Source: Phycisphaerae bacterium
GTDB lineage: Bacteria > Planctomycetota > Phycisphaerae > Sedimentisphaerales > Anaerobacaceae
DNA length: 34,441 bases
Assembly (NCBI GenBank): GCA_030609625.1
Contig: JAUWBX010000001.1
Location: 1-34,441 of the forward strand
Reading direction: 5' to 3'
The stretch's first letter is position 1; every line of letters begins with the position of its first letter. Made by a program: the position numbers and the translations under genes. This document shows, one piece after another, positions 23,498-30,826 of the stretch. The notes beneath the pieces are model-generated. The model made no database searches. It saw only the letters and a list, made by a program, of their open reading frames with translations, and was not told the origin of the DNA.

Positions 23498-24635
23498 GAT
23501 CTTATACATAGTATCTACGCTTCGAAGGTGCGGCCCCACACAGCAATTGTTCAATCTGATCAAATATCTTGACCGCCAACGTTGTCTTCCGCAGATTCTG
23601 ACTTTGTCGCCGGAACCGCAGGATTCCTTGATGGATGAATTTATCCGCATGGGAATCCCGGTTTCCAGTTTTGGTCTGGCTCAATTCACCAGTTTTTTCC
23701 GTGCTCGACGTCGTATCAGTAACTATATTTCCGAACACAGACCTGACATTGTTCACAGCAACGGTTTTCGGGCTGATTTGTTCTCCGCTCGTGTTAACTA
23801 TAGAGTTCATACCGTGACAACGGTGCGCAACCACCTTTTTGAAAATTACGACTATGATTTCGGGTGGGTCGGCCGGTATTTGATGGCACCCCTTCATTTG
23901 AGAATGTTGCGCCGAATCGAAAGAGCGATCACCGTATCTCAAACTCTGAGCGAAAGGCTTTTGAAAGAATATGGATTTGCCTGCGATGTCGTTCCAAACG
24001 CGGTGGACCAAGAGATTTATTTTCCCGCAGCAGCCGCACGAAAACAGCAAATTCGCAGTCAATTGGGACTCCCCCTCGAACATCGGTTATTTGCCGTTAC
24101 AGGGTATCTGTCGGCGTTGAAAGATCCTGTTTGCGTTGCAGAAGGATTTTTAAAGGCGGCAATTCCCAATACCACAATGATTTTTATCGGGGACGGCGTA
24201 ATGCGGGAGAAACTTGACCCGTTGCGCAAAACAGGGAAGATTCTTTTGACCGGCAGAGTAACAAACGTAAAAACCTGTCTGCAGGGCTCCGATTTTCTGG
24301 TGTCAGGTTCTCATACCGAAGGGATGCCAAATGCCGTTCTGGAAGCAATGGCCTGCGGGCTTCCATGCATCCTGAGTGACATACGATCACATGGAGAGAT
24401 TGCACGATACAGCCCGGCGAGCACGAAGCTGTTTCGAGTGAGTGACGCACATAGTCTGGCAGAGAAGATCAGTGAGGTGTTGGCTCAAGACTACGCAGAA
24501 ATGTCGATCGCTGCCGTACAAGCAGTCACTCGCAACTTTAGCGCAAAAACTATGTCAGAGAACTATCTACAGGTATACACATCAATTCTAAGTGAGAAAC
24601 AAACACTAACGGGAGAACGTCGGTGTTCAGAGTGA
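23490..24635 (+). CDS. Glycosyltransferase family 4 (GT-B)
   Basis: A 381-residue GT-B glycosyltransferase. The N-terminal acceptor domain begins 'KILYIVSTLRRCGPTQQLF' and contains 'RPDIVHSNGFRADLFSA'. The C-terminal donor domain shows 'AVTGYLSALKDPVCVAEGF', 'MIFIGDGVMREKL' and the E-x7-E signature in 'SHTEGMPNAVLEAMACGLPC', which binds the nucleotide sugar. It is a retaining enzyme by family. It overlaps the polymerase gene by 8 bp and the methyltransferase gene by 13 bp, as expected in a single operon. Sugar specificity is unknown. Confidence 0.88.
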   Translation: MFKILYIVSTLRRCGPTQQLFNLIKYLDRQRCLPQILTLSPEPQDSLMDEFIRMGIPVSSFGLAQFTSFFRARRRISNYISEHRPDIVHSNGFRADLFSARVNYRVHTVTTVRNHLFENYDYDFGWVGRYLMAPLHLRMLRRIERAITVSQTLSERLLKEYGFACDVVPNAVDQEIYFPAAAARKQQIRSQLGLPLEHRLFAVTGYLSALKDPVCVAEGFLKAAIPNTTMIFIGDGVMREKLDPLRKTGKILLTGRVTNVKTCLQGSDFLVSGSHTEGMPNAVLEAMACGLPCILSDIRSHGEIARYSPASTKLFRVSDAHSLAEKISEVLAQDYAEMSIAAVQAVTRNFSAKTMSENYLQVYTSILSEKQTLTGERRCSE

Positions 24636-25357
24636 TAAAGCAGGCTCTTAGGATGATGAAGTGGAAAGAATTGGGGATTGAATACGGCAAGTGCTCCATG
24701 TGTGGCAAAACCCTTTTTATAAAACTCCGTAACGATGATATATCCGCGATAAGATGTGTTCGTTGTAGAGCGTCAGTAACTTCAATGGCCCTTGCCAGTG
24801 TTTTTAAAAAGCTGGTGCCTAATTGGGAAGATAAGGAAATATACGAGCTTTCGTCCCGAGGTCCATTCTTTAAGTTTCTTCATAAAAGGGCATCCCATCT
24901 TACATATTCAGAGTATTTTGATGACGTTACACCCGGGGCTTATAAAGGAGCGGTTCAATGTCAGGACGTGCAAGAATTAACTTATGCCAATGATAGTTTT
25001 GATGTCTGTACATGTACAGAAGTTTTTGAGCATGTGCCAGATGACATTAAAGGATTTAGCCAGATGTATCGGGTATTAAAACCAGGAGGTCTCTTTCTCT
25101 TTACGGTTCCGCTCTCAGCTCATAAGCAGACTGTTGAACGCGCGCGTTTGAGCGAAGGGGAGCTCATAATTCTTGAAAGGGCCGAGTACCATGATGACCA
25201 TATTCGTGGAGCTGGAAATGTCCTTTGTTTCAGGAACTATGGGCTTGATATTGTCGAGAGACTGAGCCTAGCAGGTTTCAAAAATACTGAAATAATATTG
25301 GTGAAAGCACCAACCCGCTGGGGTTATAATCGTCGGGTTGTGGTGGCTCGTAAGTAA
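24623..25357 (+). CDS. SAM-dependent methyltransferase with N-terminal zinc-ribbon-like motif
   Basis: A 244-residue class I methyltransferase. Two CxxC pairs near the start ('KCSMCGKTLF' and 'IRCVRCRASVT') suggest a small zinc ribbon. The SAM fold follows, with 'ELSSRGPFFKFLHKRA' in the position of motif I (not a classic glycine loop), then 'ANDSFDVCTCTEVFEHVPDD' and 'YRVLKPGGLFLFTVP', which are typical of the Methyltransf_11 group. GTG 24623 has GGGAGA upstream and overlaps the previous gene by 13 bp. It probably methylates a sugar of the repeat unit, or the growing end of the chain, in this polysaccharide context. Confidence 0.83.
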   Translation: MFRVIKQALRMMKWKELGIEYGKCSMCGKTLFIKLRNDDISAIRCVRCRASVTSMALASVFKKLVPNWEDKEIYELSSRGPFFKFLHKRASHLTYSEYFDDVTPGAYKGAVQCQDVQELTYANDSFDVCTCTEVFEHVPDDIKGFSQMYRVLKPGGLFLFTVPLSAHKQTVERARLSEGELIILERAEYHDDHIRGAGNVLCFRNYGLDIVERLSLAGFKNTEIILVKAPTRWGYNRRVVVARK

Positions 25358-25416
25358 TCGCTGCAAATAAACAAATGGAATTGAAGCATCATTTGTTCCC
25401 CAAACTATGAAGTGCT

Positions 25417-26310
25417 ATGGTGGACAAAGGCAAAATGGTCTCAATAATAATCGTAAACTACAACGCCGGAAGGTTGTTAAAGGAGTGCATTGACTCGATA
25501 TACAAAGAATCAATAGCAACACCTTTTGATGTGTGGGTTGTCGATAATAATTCCCAAGATGATAGTATCACGATGATTAAAGAATATTTTCCCCAGGTCA
25601 ATGTAATTGAAAACAAAGAAAACGTTGGTTTTGCCAGAGCAAATAATCAAGCAATAGCAAAGTGCACCGGCGATTATATTCTTATTCTCAATCCTGATAC
25701 GCTGATTTTACAGAATGCTCCTGAAAAGATAGTTAACTTTATGGGTGAGAATCCAACTGTTGGGATTTGCGGCTGCAAAGTCCTAAATGAAGATGGAACC
25801 TTACAGCTTGCCTGTCGCAGAAGTATTCCAACTCCGGGAGTAGCATTTTTCCGACTAACAGGGTTAAGCAAGCTTTTTCCCAATAGTAAAATAATGGCAA
25901 AATATAATCTGACTTATCTTGGCCCTGATCAACCTCACGAAGTAGATGCTGTTTCGGGCGCTTTTTTAATGATTCGAAGAAAAGTGGTTGATAATATTGG
26001 CAAACTTGACGAAAGGTTTTTTATGTATGGCGAAGAACTGGACTGGTGCTTTAGGGCAAAAAAGGCTGGATGGAAGGTAATGTATTACCCAAATGCGAAG
26101 ATTATTCATTATAAGGGAGAGTGCAGCAAAAGCAACAACAGAAAGGTCACCTTCGAGTTCTATCGTTCAATGTATCTATTTCATAAGAAACATTTTGCTG
26201 AAAATTACAACCCAATCATAAATATTATTATTTATGCTGGTATCCTTCTAAAAGCTCTTATGTCATGGCGCAGTTTTCTCTTTTCAGCAAAAGTTGGCTC
26301 TAAGCGGTAA
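25417..26310 (+). CDS. Glycosyltransferase family 2, rhamnosyltransferase-like (WbbL type)
   Basis: A 297-residue GT-A enzyme. 'VSIIIVNYNAGRLLKECIDS' opens the fold. 'WVVDNNSQDDS', 'NVGFARANNQAIA' and 'YILILNPDTLIL' (metal site region) follow, then 'VSGAFLMIRRKVVDNIGKLD' and 'GEELDWCFRAKKAGWKVMYY'. This set is characteristic of WbbL/RfbN-like rhamnosyltransferases, though the sugar is not certain. A C-terminal hydrophobic segment ('IINIIIYAGILLKALM') may attach it to the membrane. It starts 59 bp after the methyltransferase gene and ends 7 bp before the sugar phosphotransferase start. Confidence 0.87.
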   Translation: MVDKGKMVSIIIVNYNAGRLLKECIDSIYKESIATPFDVWVVDNNSQDDSITMIKEYFPQVNVIENKENVGFARANNQAIAKCTGDYILILNPDTLILQNAPEKIVNFMGENPTVGICGCKVLNEDGTLQLACRRSIPTPGVAFFRLTGLSKLFPNSKIMAKYNLTYLGPDQPHEVDAVSGAFLMIRRKVVDNIGKLDERFFMYGEELDWCFRAKKAGWKVMYYPNAKIIHYKGECSKSNNRKVTFEFYRSMYLFHKKHFAENYNPIINIIIYAGILLKALMSWRSFLFSAKVGSKR

Positions 26311-26317
26311 TTTGTTC

Positions 26318-27568
26318 ATGCGAATAATCTTAATACTAGCTAATGCTCTTCTAATAAACCTTGGCTTTCTTTTTGCTTTCCTTATCAGATACGGCCTGCC
26401 ATTTCCTGAGTATAATTTTACACCTTACAAAAAGAGTTTTGTATTTTTGACGCTGATATACATATCGGCTTTATCTTTTTTCAGAGTTTATAAGAACAGA
26501 TTCAAGTCTTCATGGGAACTTTTTCAAAAAGTGTCTTCGGGTGTATTTCTGGGAACGCTGCTTAGCGTAGCTTTTATTTATATTTTCAGAAGTCAATGGG
26601 GCAAATTCCCAACAAGTGTATTTGCCATTTCGTTTTTTGTAAATCTGCTCTTAATTTTCAAGTTTAATCAGTTTGTTCTGAAAACACAAAAGAAGATAAA
26701 AAAGCAGGTGATAATCCTCGGCAAGGGCAAAGTAGATGATATTGTCGGCAAAAAGGCAAATGTAGAAAGAAAGCGAATTGACCAGATTCGTGAACTGCTG
26801 GAATATTCGAATGTTGACGAAATAGTAATAAGCGAAAAAATCACTAATGCAAAAGACCTGAACCTACTGCTCTTTCTGGAGCGAAAGTTAAAAGCTGACA
26901 TTCTATTCAGTCCTTCAGTTTATCTGGAGATCCTACCTGAAAGAATAAACGGAAACTCTTCAGTTGAGTTGCTGAATACTTTCGTGGGCAGACGATCCGA
27001 TCGTGACGAGTTTTTTATTACGATTCTGGATATATCAACCTCATTGATATTGCTGATTTTAGCTGCGGTGCCGATGTTGATTATTTCTATTTTAATCAAA
27101 CTTACATCCAGAGGTGCAGTAATCTATAAGCAACAAAGGGTTGGCAAAGATGGCAAAATATTTACATTGTATAAATTCAGGACGATGGTAAAAGATGCAG
27201 AAAAAAAGGTTGGCCCGGTATTGGCACAAAAAAATGACAGCCGCGTTACAAAAATAGGCAAAATCCTTCGAACTACCCGATTCGATGAATTGCCACAGTT
27301 ATTCAATGTACTGTGTGGCCAGATGTCTATTGTCGGCCCCCGCCCGGAACGACCGCATTTTGTTAAACTGCACAAGGCATTGCAGGGACTAAGACTTGCA
27401 GTTAAGCCAGGGCTTACTGGTCTTGCCCAGGTAAGAAGTTTTTATGACCTGCATCCTAAGCACAAGATTAAATATGATTTTCTATATATTCAAAGAAGGT
27501 CGTTTTTGCTGAATATATATATCCTGCTGCAAACAATTCCAGTGGTATTTTTAAAGAAAGGCTGGTAA
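26318..27568 (+). CDS. Undecaprenyl-phosphate sugar-1-phosphate transferase (initiating polyprenyl glycosylphosphotransferase)
   Basis: This 416-residue integral membrane enzyme starts the repeat unit by moving a sugar-1-phosphate to undecaprenyl phosphate. Four N-terminal helices (about 1-115) are followed by a nucleotide-binding-like region ('KKQVIILGKGKVDDIVGKK'). A further helix ('TSLILLILAAVPMLIISILI') precedes the catalytic bacterial sugar transferase domain: 'VIYKQQRVGKDGKIFTLYKF', 'RTTRFDELPQLFNVL', 'MSIVGPRPERPHF', 'VKPGLTGLAQV'. The cytoplasmic middle domain is short for WbaP/WcaJ-like proteins. I chose ATG 26318 over the in-frame TTG at 26294, which overlaps the previous gene; neither has a clear ribosome site. 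It is the last plus-strand gene of the locus and ends 2 bp from the converging gene. Confidence 0.88.
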   Translation: MRIILILANALLINLGFLFAFLIRYGLPFPEYNFTPYKKSFVFLTLIYISALSFFRVYKNRFKSSWELFQKVSSGVFLGTLLSVAFIYIFRSQWGKFPTSVFAISFFVNLLLIFKFNQFVLKTQKKIKKQVIILGKGKVDDIVGKKANVERKRIDQIRELLEYSNVDEIVISEKITNAKDLNLLLFLERKLKADILFSPSVYLEILPERINGNSSVELLNTFVGRRSDRDEFFITILDISTSLILLILAAVPMLIISILIKLTSRGAVIYKQQRVGKDGKIFTLYKFRTMVKDAEKKVGPVLAQKNDSRVTKIGKILRTTRFDELPQLFNVLCGQMSIVGPRPERPHFVKLHKALQGLRLAVKPGLTGLAQVRSFYDLHPKHKIKYDFLYIQRRSFLLNIYILLQTIPVVFLKKGW

Positions 27569-27570
27569 AG

Positions 27571-29172
27571 TCAAAGCACCTCGTAAATAACAATTCTTTT
27601 TTTCATTTTCTTCTTACTCATCCACACCGAATATCTTTTTCGCACTTCTCTGTTAAAGGTTATACTGTCTTCTGCCTGCTTGCCATCTAAGAATTTTACT
27701 ACGTATGTGGTATTGCCGGGGATATTCTCTCCATCCATTCTCCTGCTTGACCTTTGTGCATAAAAGCCAATCCGCGAATCTGCCATTGCTGCCATTGCGA
27801 TTAGACCTTTTTCGCTTGTATTCTCCTTCAACCATTTCGCCGTATCAATATAGCCTTGCTTTTCCCACCGCAGCGGTGTTATCCTGCCGAACTTAGCCGT
27901 ACAAATACTAAAGCCTACTGCCACAAGTATAAAAAACCAGCGTTGTCTGTTTTTCCTTACGGCCAAACCGTTCTTAGAAGTCCTCTTACTTAGCCAGCGT
28001 GCAAGTATCTGCAGGCCAGCCGGAATGTAAAAAGCAGTAAACACAATGATAGGCATACAATGCCTTCTACTTATATAGCTATGATTAATATGCAGCAGCA
28101 CCATCATTACCACATACAGAACTATCAAAGCAAATATAAAAAACCTTTCGGTAAGCAAAGTCCTTCGTAGTTTGCGGAAATGACAATAAAGACCAACCAT
28201 CAGCGGGAGTACAAAAAAGTACATAAGGTTATCACTGATTTTCTCGCCGAGCTGACCAAGGGCTTTTAGTATATCGGTTGGCATCCCAGAAGCTGTGTGT
28301 ACTGCTACGGTGCCATCAAAGCCACTTTGCTCAAGCCTACTGGACTGCCATGGAGTGTTACAGCTTATAACCCTTTTTAGTTTTGGTGGTAAAACTCTTC
28401 CTCTGACCTTCATATAAGGCGCTGCTGGAATTGCAAATCCGATTAGAAGGATCAGGGTTAGGCGAATAGCCTTGAGCCTACTTATATTCGGCCTTGGAAG
28501 AAACAAACTGATTAACAGCCACAAGATTCCATATATTACTATTTGTGCGCATTCCGCTCGTATTGTATGCCCAAGCCCTGCTGCCAATCCAGCGATTGCA
28601 AACATCCACCACTTCCCGAATCTGCTGCCCCAAATTAAGAATAAAAGGCCTGTGGACAAAAACAAGATATGAGGCCATTCCCGAATAACATCACTTCCGA
28701 ATTCGGCTGGATAGGGCAGCATAATTAAAATCAACAATCCCCAAAAGCTGCGCCGAGACCCAACCAGCAATTTCCCGATAAAATATAACGGTATCAGTGA
28801 CAGCACTCTGCATAGTAAGCTCACACTTTGTGCTGAGTAAATCCAGCTATATATAGAGCCATCCTGCGAAAAGGATGTGGTCACCTTATGAGTTAAGAAA
28901 ATAAGAAACGGGTAACCAAAAGGAGATCCATGCTTTATCACGCCAATTGGGTTTTTAGGAAAGTCTTGAGCAAGCCTGACGTATAGTGTTCCATCTTGAG
29001 CAATTAAAACCGTGGTAGCTATTATATATATTCCTATTGCGAGCGAGATTATTAGTAATACGGCGATATGAAGACTATTGCGAGGCCGAGGCGGTCGTTT
29101 GCTGTCCGTAGTAGTAGCCCATACGTATTGTCCAATTGTAGGATTTCTACACGCTTGCGGTGTTTTACTCAC
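27571..29172 (-). CDS. GT-C-type membrane glycosyltransferase (ArnT/PMT-like)
   Basis: A 533-residue membrane protein with about ten to twelve helices. The first luminal loop has the acidic motif 'IAQDGTLYVRLAQDF', as in dolichyl-phosphate-mannose and ArnT-like transferases that use polyprenyl-phosphate sugars. 'GFGKWW'-like loops, 'RAECAQIVIYGILW' and a soluble C-terminal domain (about 430-533) fit the same class. GTG 29172 has AGGA about 8 bases upstream. It runs opposite to the rest of the locus, converges on the sugar phosphotransferase with a 2-bp gap, and has its own strong promoter (29265-29293). It may decorate the polymer or a protein from a lipid-linked donor; the target is unknown. 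Confidence 0.75.
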   Translation of the reverse strand: MSKTPQACRNPTIGQYVWATTTDSKRPPRPRNSLHIAVLLIISLAIGIYIIATTVLIAQDGTLYVRLAQDFPKNPIGVIKHGSPFGYPFLIFLTHKVTTSFSQDGSIYSWIYSAQSVSLLCRVLSLIPLYFIGKLLVGSRRSFWGLLILIMLPYPAEFGSDVIREWPHILFLSTGLLFLIWGSRFGKWWMFAIAGLAAGLGHTIRAECAQIVIYGILWLLISLFLPRPNISRLKAIRLTLILLIGFAIPAAPYMKVRGRVLPPKLKRVISCNTPWQSSRLEQSGFDGTVAVHTASGMPTDILKALGQLGEKISDNLMYFFVLPLMVGLYCHFRKLRRTLLTERFFIFALIVLYVVMMVLLHINHSYISRRHCMPIIVFTAFYIPAGLQILARWLSKRTSKNGLAVRKNRQRWFFILVAVGFSICTAKFGRITPLRWEKQGYIDTAKWLKENTSEKGLIAMAAMADSRIGFYAQRSSRRMDGENIPGNTTYVVKFLDGKQAEDSITFNREVRKRYSVWMSKKKMKKRIVIYEVL

Positions 29173-29264
29173 TGCTTTGTCCTGACCTCACACAATTTGT
29201 ACACAAACCACATAATCCTTACCAAAACGATTAATATCCAGAAACTTAGCCATTTTCAGCAAGT

Positions 29265-29293
29265 ATTATGGGGCAAATTAACTAATTTGTCAA
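29265..29293 (-). promoter_or_regulatory. Strong sigma-70 promoter for the GT-C gene
   Basis: On the minus strand a perfect TTGACA (29293-29288) and CATAAT (29270-29265, 5 of 6) are separated by 17 bases. Transcription would begin about 85 bases before the GTG start at 29172. This is the best consensus promoter inside the island. Confidence 0.7.
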
Positions 29294-29592
29294 AACATTT
29301 TCAACCCGACTTTGACAGTTTTGCAGTTTTGATGATTTCTTTGAGTGGCGAAAAATGCTGAAAAGGGGGTCAGGATGAAAAAGATAAGCTTTTAGCTTTC
29401 TAATTCTTCCTGCTCTTTTTGTTGCTATACCTTTTTGCTTTAGCAGACTCCTGATTTCATTCATCAAACCCTTTGGCAAGCAACTTGTCCTCGGATGCTT
29501 TGTCTTTGTACACTCCTGTAATCTCCCGTGATAACAACTGTAAAACTCTTTAAATGACGTTTTACCGCCGATTATCACAGGTTTTCGGTTAC
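29294..29592. other. Stretch without a recognisable gene
   Basis: No frame here has a recognisable family or ribosome site. The minus strand is open (29282-29602), with many Lys/Arg and a 'KQKGIATKRAGRIRKL' segment, but it runs through the strong promoter at 29265-29293 and looks like residual sequence between the island cargo and the integrase remnant. Confidence 0.4.
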
Positions 29593-29646
29593 AGTGGTAC
29601 AATTTTCAACCGCCCGCCAAGTGGTACACTTTTGCTCCGCCGTTTA
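29593..29646 (+). repeat. Two adjacent 27-bp direct repeats at the integrase breakpoint
   Basis: Two adjacent 27-bp units both begin AGTGGTACA, then (A/C)TTTT, and share CCGCC at the same offset. They end where the integrase-like coding begins. Multiple short end repeats of this sort resemble IS21-family insertion sequence ends, which would explain the loss of the integrase 5' part. No transposase is recognisable, so the identity is inferred. Confidence 0.4.
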
Positions 29647-29883
29647 CAAGCTGGACTGCAGCGATGGAAAGATGCCTTTAAAATCATAAGAAGAAACTGT
29701 GAAACAGACTGGGCTCAAGTTTATCCACAGTATGCTGTATCGACTTGGATCGGGCATGGAATTGAGGTCTCGGCCCGTCACTATTTGCAGGTTCCGAAAG
29801 AATTGTATGACAAGGTTGCTGCCACAAAATCAAAAAATAAAACAAGCATGAAAAAACGAAGCAAGCATAAGATAAGCTCTTAG
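29644..29883 (+). pseudogene. Tyrosine recombinase (integrase), C-terminal fragment
   Basis: About 80 residues match the C-terminal catalytic part of planctomycete-type phage integrases. 'RWKDAFKIIRRNCETDW' corresponds to the HxxR helix, 'FPxxAVSxWIGH' appears as 'YPQYAVSTWIGHGIEVS', and the nucleophile Tyr is in 'ARHYLQVPKELYDKVA'. The N-terminal DNA-binding domains and first catalytic Arg are missing. The frame is open upstream to 29554, but that part does not look like integrase and overlaps the 27-bp repeats. It ends 15 bp from the tRNA-Val 3' end, the usual place for an integrase next to its attachment site. It cannot be active alone. Confidence 0.78.
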
Positions 29884-29898
29884 AAGAATTTATAACAA

Positions 29899-29972
29899 TG
29901 GGCGGTACTGGACTTGAACCAGTGACCTCCTGCGTGTCGAGCAGGCGCTCTAACCAACTGAGCTAACCGCCC
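29899..29972 (-). tRNA. tRNA-Val (anticodon GAC)
   Basis: A complete cloverleaf of 74 bases including the discriminator A. The acceptor stem is GGGCGGT/ACCGCCC, the D stem GCTC/GAGC, the anticodon stem CCTGC/GCAGG with loop TCGACAC (anticodon GAC), and the T arm ACTGG-TTCAAGT-CCAGT. CCA is not encoded. Position 33 is C instead of the near-universal U. The 3' 47 bases are duplicated at 10777-10823. It lies downstream of the pilus operon on the same strand. Confidence 0.93.
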
Positions 29973-29984
29973 CCTTGCAAAATG

Positions 29985-30021
29985 CCCCACTGTCTTGCTT
30001 TACGAAGTAAAGCGATAGGGG
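29985..30021 (-). other. Hairpin in the tRNA-Val leader
   Basis: On the minus strand CCCC...GGGG brackets an inner 7-bp hairpin GCTTTAC-TTC-GTAAAGC. It lies 12 bases before the tRNA 5' end, so it may mark a precursor processing structure. No T-run follows, so it is not a terminator. Confidence 0.4.
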
Positions 30022-30031
30022 ACATTCGCTT

Positions 30032-30061
30032 ATAGTATCGTTAAGAAAAATTAAAAATCAA
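30032..30061 (-). promoter_or_regulatory. Candidate promoter for tRNA-Val
   Basis: On the minus strand TTGATT (30061-30056) and TACTAT (30037-30032) are 18 bases apart, in an AT-rich stretch about 60 bases before the tRNA. Each hexamer matches 4 of 6. Confidence 0.4.
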
Positions 30062-30150
30062 GAATTTTTGTGCAAAACCACTGCATAAATGAGAAATGAT
30101 ACTCCGTTCGTAGATGTAACATTAGATATTAACACAAGTTATGACAACAA

Positions 30151-30726
30151 TTACCAGCTCAGATTTCTTCTTATAACCGCGGCAGCCGAAATCTTTCGTT
30201 GCGCATTGCCACGGACAACCGTTATAGAAATCTGAACACTTTTACAATCAGTTCCATCAACTGTGGGAGTTTTTGTGAAAGTCATAGCAGTAACATTGTC
30301 ACAAAGCACATACTCGTTTCCATTGTTGTTAGTGATCAGCAACAGCGTATTCGGGTACGAAGGATCCGCAGAGTTGCGAAACTCGTAGGTGATGTCCTCA
30401 CCGGTCCCCGTCCAGAAATTGCACTGGTTACTTGGGGCCAGCGGATCGACCCCGCCCCAGACGCCGGGCGCAATCTCATAACCGGCGGTACGGAGTTGGG
30501 TGGTCATGCGGGTCAGGGCCTGTCTGGCGCTGTTGATTGCCTTAAAGATGTCCTCATTTTCGCGGTAATTTATAATCGAGGCGTTAAAGGCAGTAGCTAC
30601 CGCAGCGAGCAGTATGCTTGCTATTGCCAGAGCAAGCAGTAGTTCCACAATCGTAAAACCAGTTTCGTATTTCCACCGTAAGGTGTCCTGTGGAGTATCT
30701 CGTTTTTTGTATCTCGTATTTTGCAT
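30151..30726 (-). CDS. Prepilin-like protein (PilW/GspJ-like pseudopilin)
   Basis: A 191-residue type IV prepilin-like protein. The leader of 23 residues ends in 'KYETG', followed by the N-methylation segment 'FTIVELLLALAIASILLAAV', with the conserved Glu at +5; a prepilin peptidase would cut after that Gly. The globular part has 'INSARQALTRMTTQLRTAGY', which is typical of PilW/GspJ-like minor pseudopilins, and three later Cys. The leader is encoded by degenerate ACGAGATAC repeats and is longer and more charged than usual. No strong ribosome site precedes the ATG. It is the last protein gene of the pilus operon. Confidence 0.83.
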   Translation of the reverse strand: MQNTRYKKRDTPQDTLRWKYETGFTIVELLLALAIASILLAAVATAFNASIINYRENEDIFKAINSARQALTRMTTQLRTAGYEIAPGVWGGVDPLAPSNQCNFWTGTGEDITYEFRNSADPSYPNTLLLITNNNGNEYVLCDNVTAMTFTKTPTVDGTDCKSVQISITVVRGNAQRKISAAAVIRRNLSW

Positions 30727-30740
30727 TTCGTATCTCGCGG
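30694..30740 (-). repeat. Degenerate 'ACGAGATAC' repeats spanning the prepilin start codon
   Basis: On the minus strand three near-copies of CGAGATACGA/ACGAGATAC run from the spacer through the start codon into the leader (MQNTRYKKRDT). The spacer further upstream (30741-30826) has further short repeats of the ATGCATATACGCATCCACT type. Confidence 0.6.
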
Positions 30741-30826
30741 TTAGTGGATGCGTATATGCATAAATGCGTTTATCTGTTGACTCATCTACTCATTCACGCA
30801 TCCACTGATTCACTCATTCATGTTTT

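Larger units (their letters stand above)
10777..29945. mobile_element. tRNA-Val-integrated genomic island carrying an exopolysaccharide locus
   Basis: The island is bounded by 47-bp perfect direct repeats (10777-10823 and 29899-29945), one inside the intact tRNA-Val gene. The repeat period is 19,122 bp. A truncated tyrosine integrase abuts the tRNA end, and the tRNA-like terminator is found at the far end. The cargo is a decayed left end (DUF488 and small ORFs), a Wzz-like gene, a MNT-HEPN toxin-antitoxin pair, FN3 and LamG proteins, and a Wzx/Wzy-type polysaccharide locus. Gene composition inside is patchy, from AT-rich (Wzz) to GC-rich (FN3, LamG). The integrase remnant suggests it can no longer move by itself. 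Confidence 0.82.

Noticed and set aside
23502..24083. Minus-strand 193-codon frame inside the GT4 gene
   Set aside because: The plus strand carries an unmistakable glycosyltransferase over the same bases.
29282..29602. Minus-strand basic frame, possible transposase piece
   Set aside because: It overlaps the consensus promoter of the GT-C gene and shows no recognisable motif.
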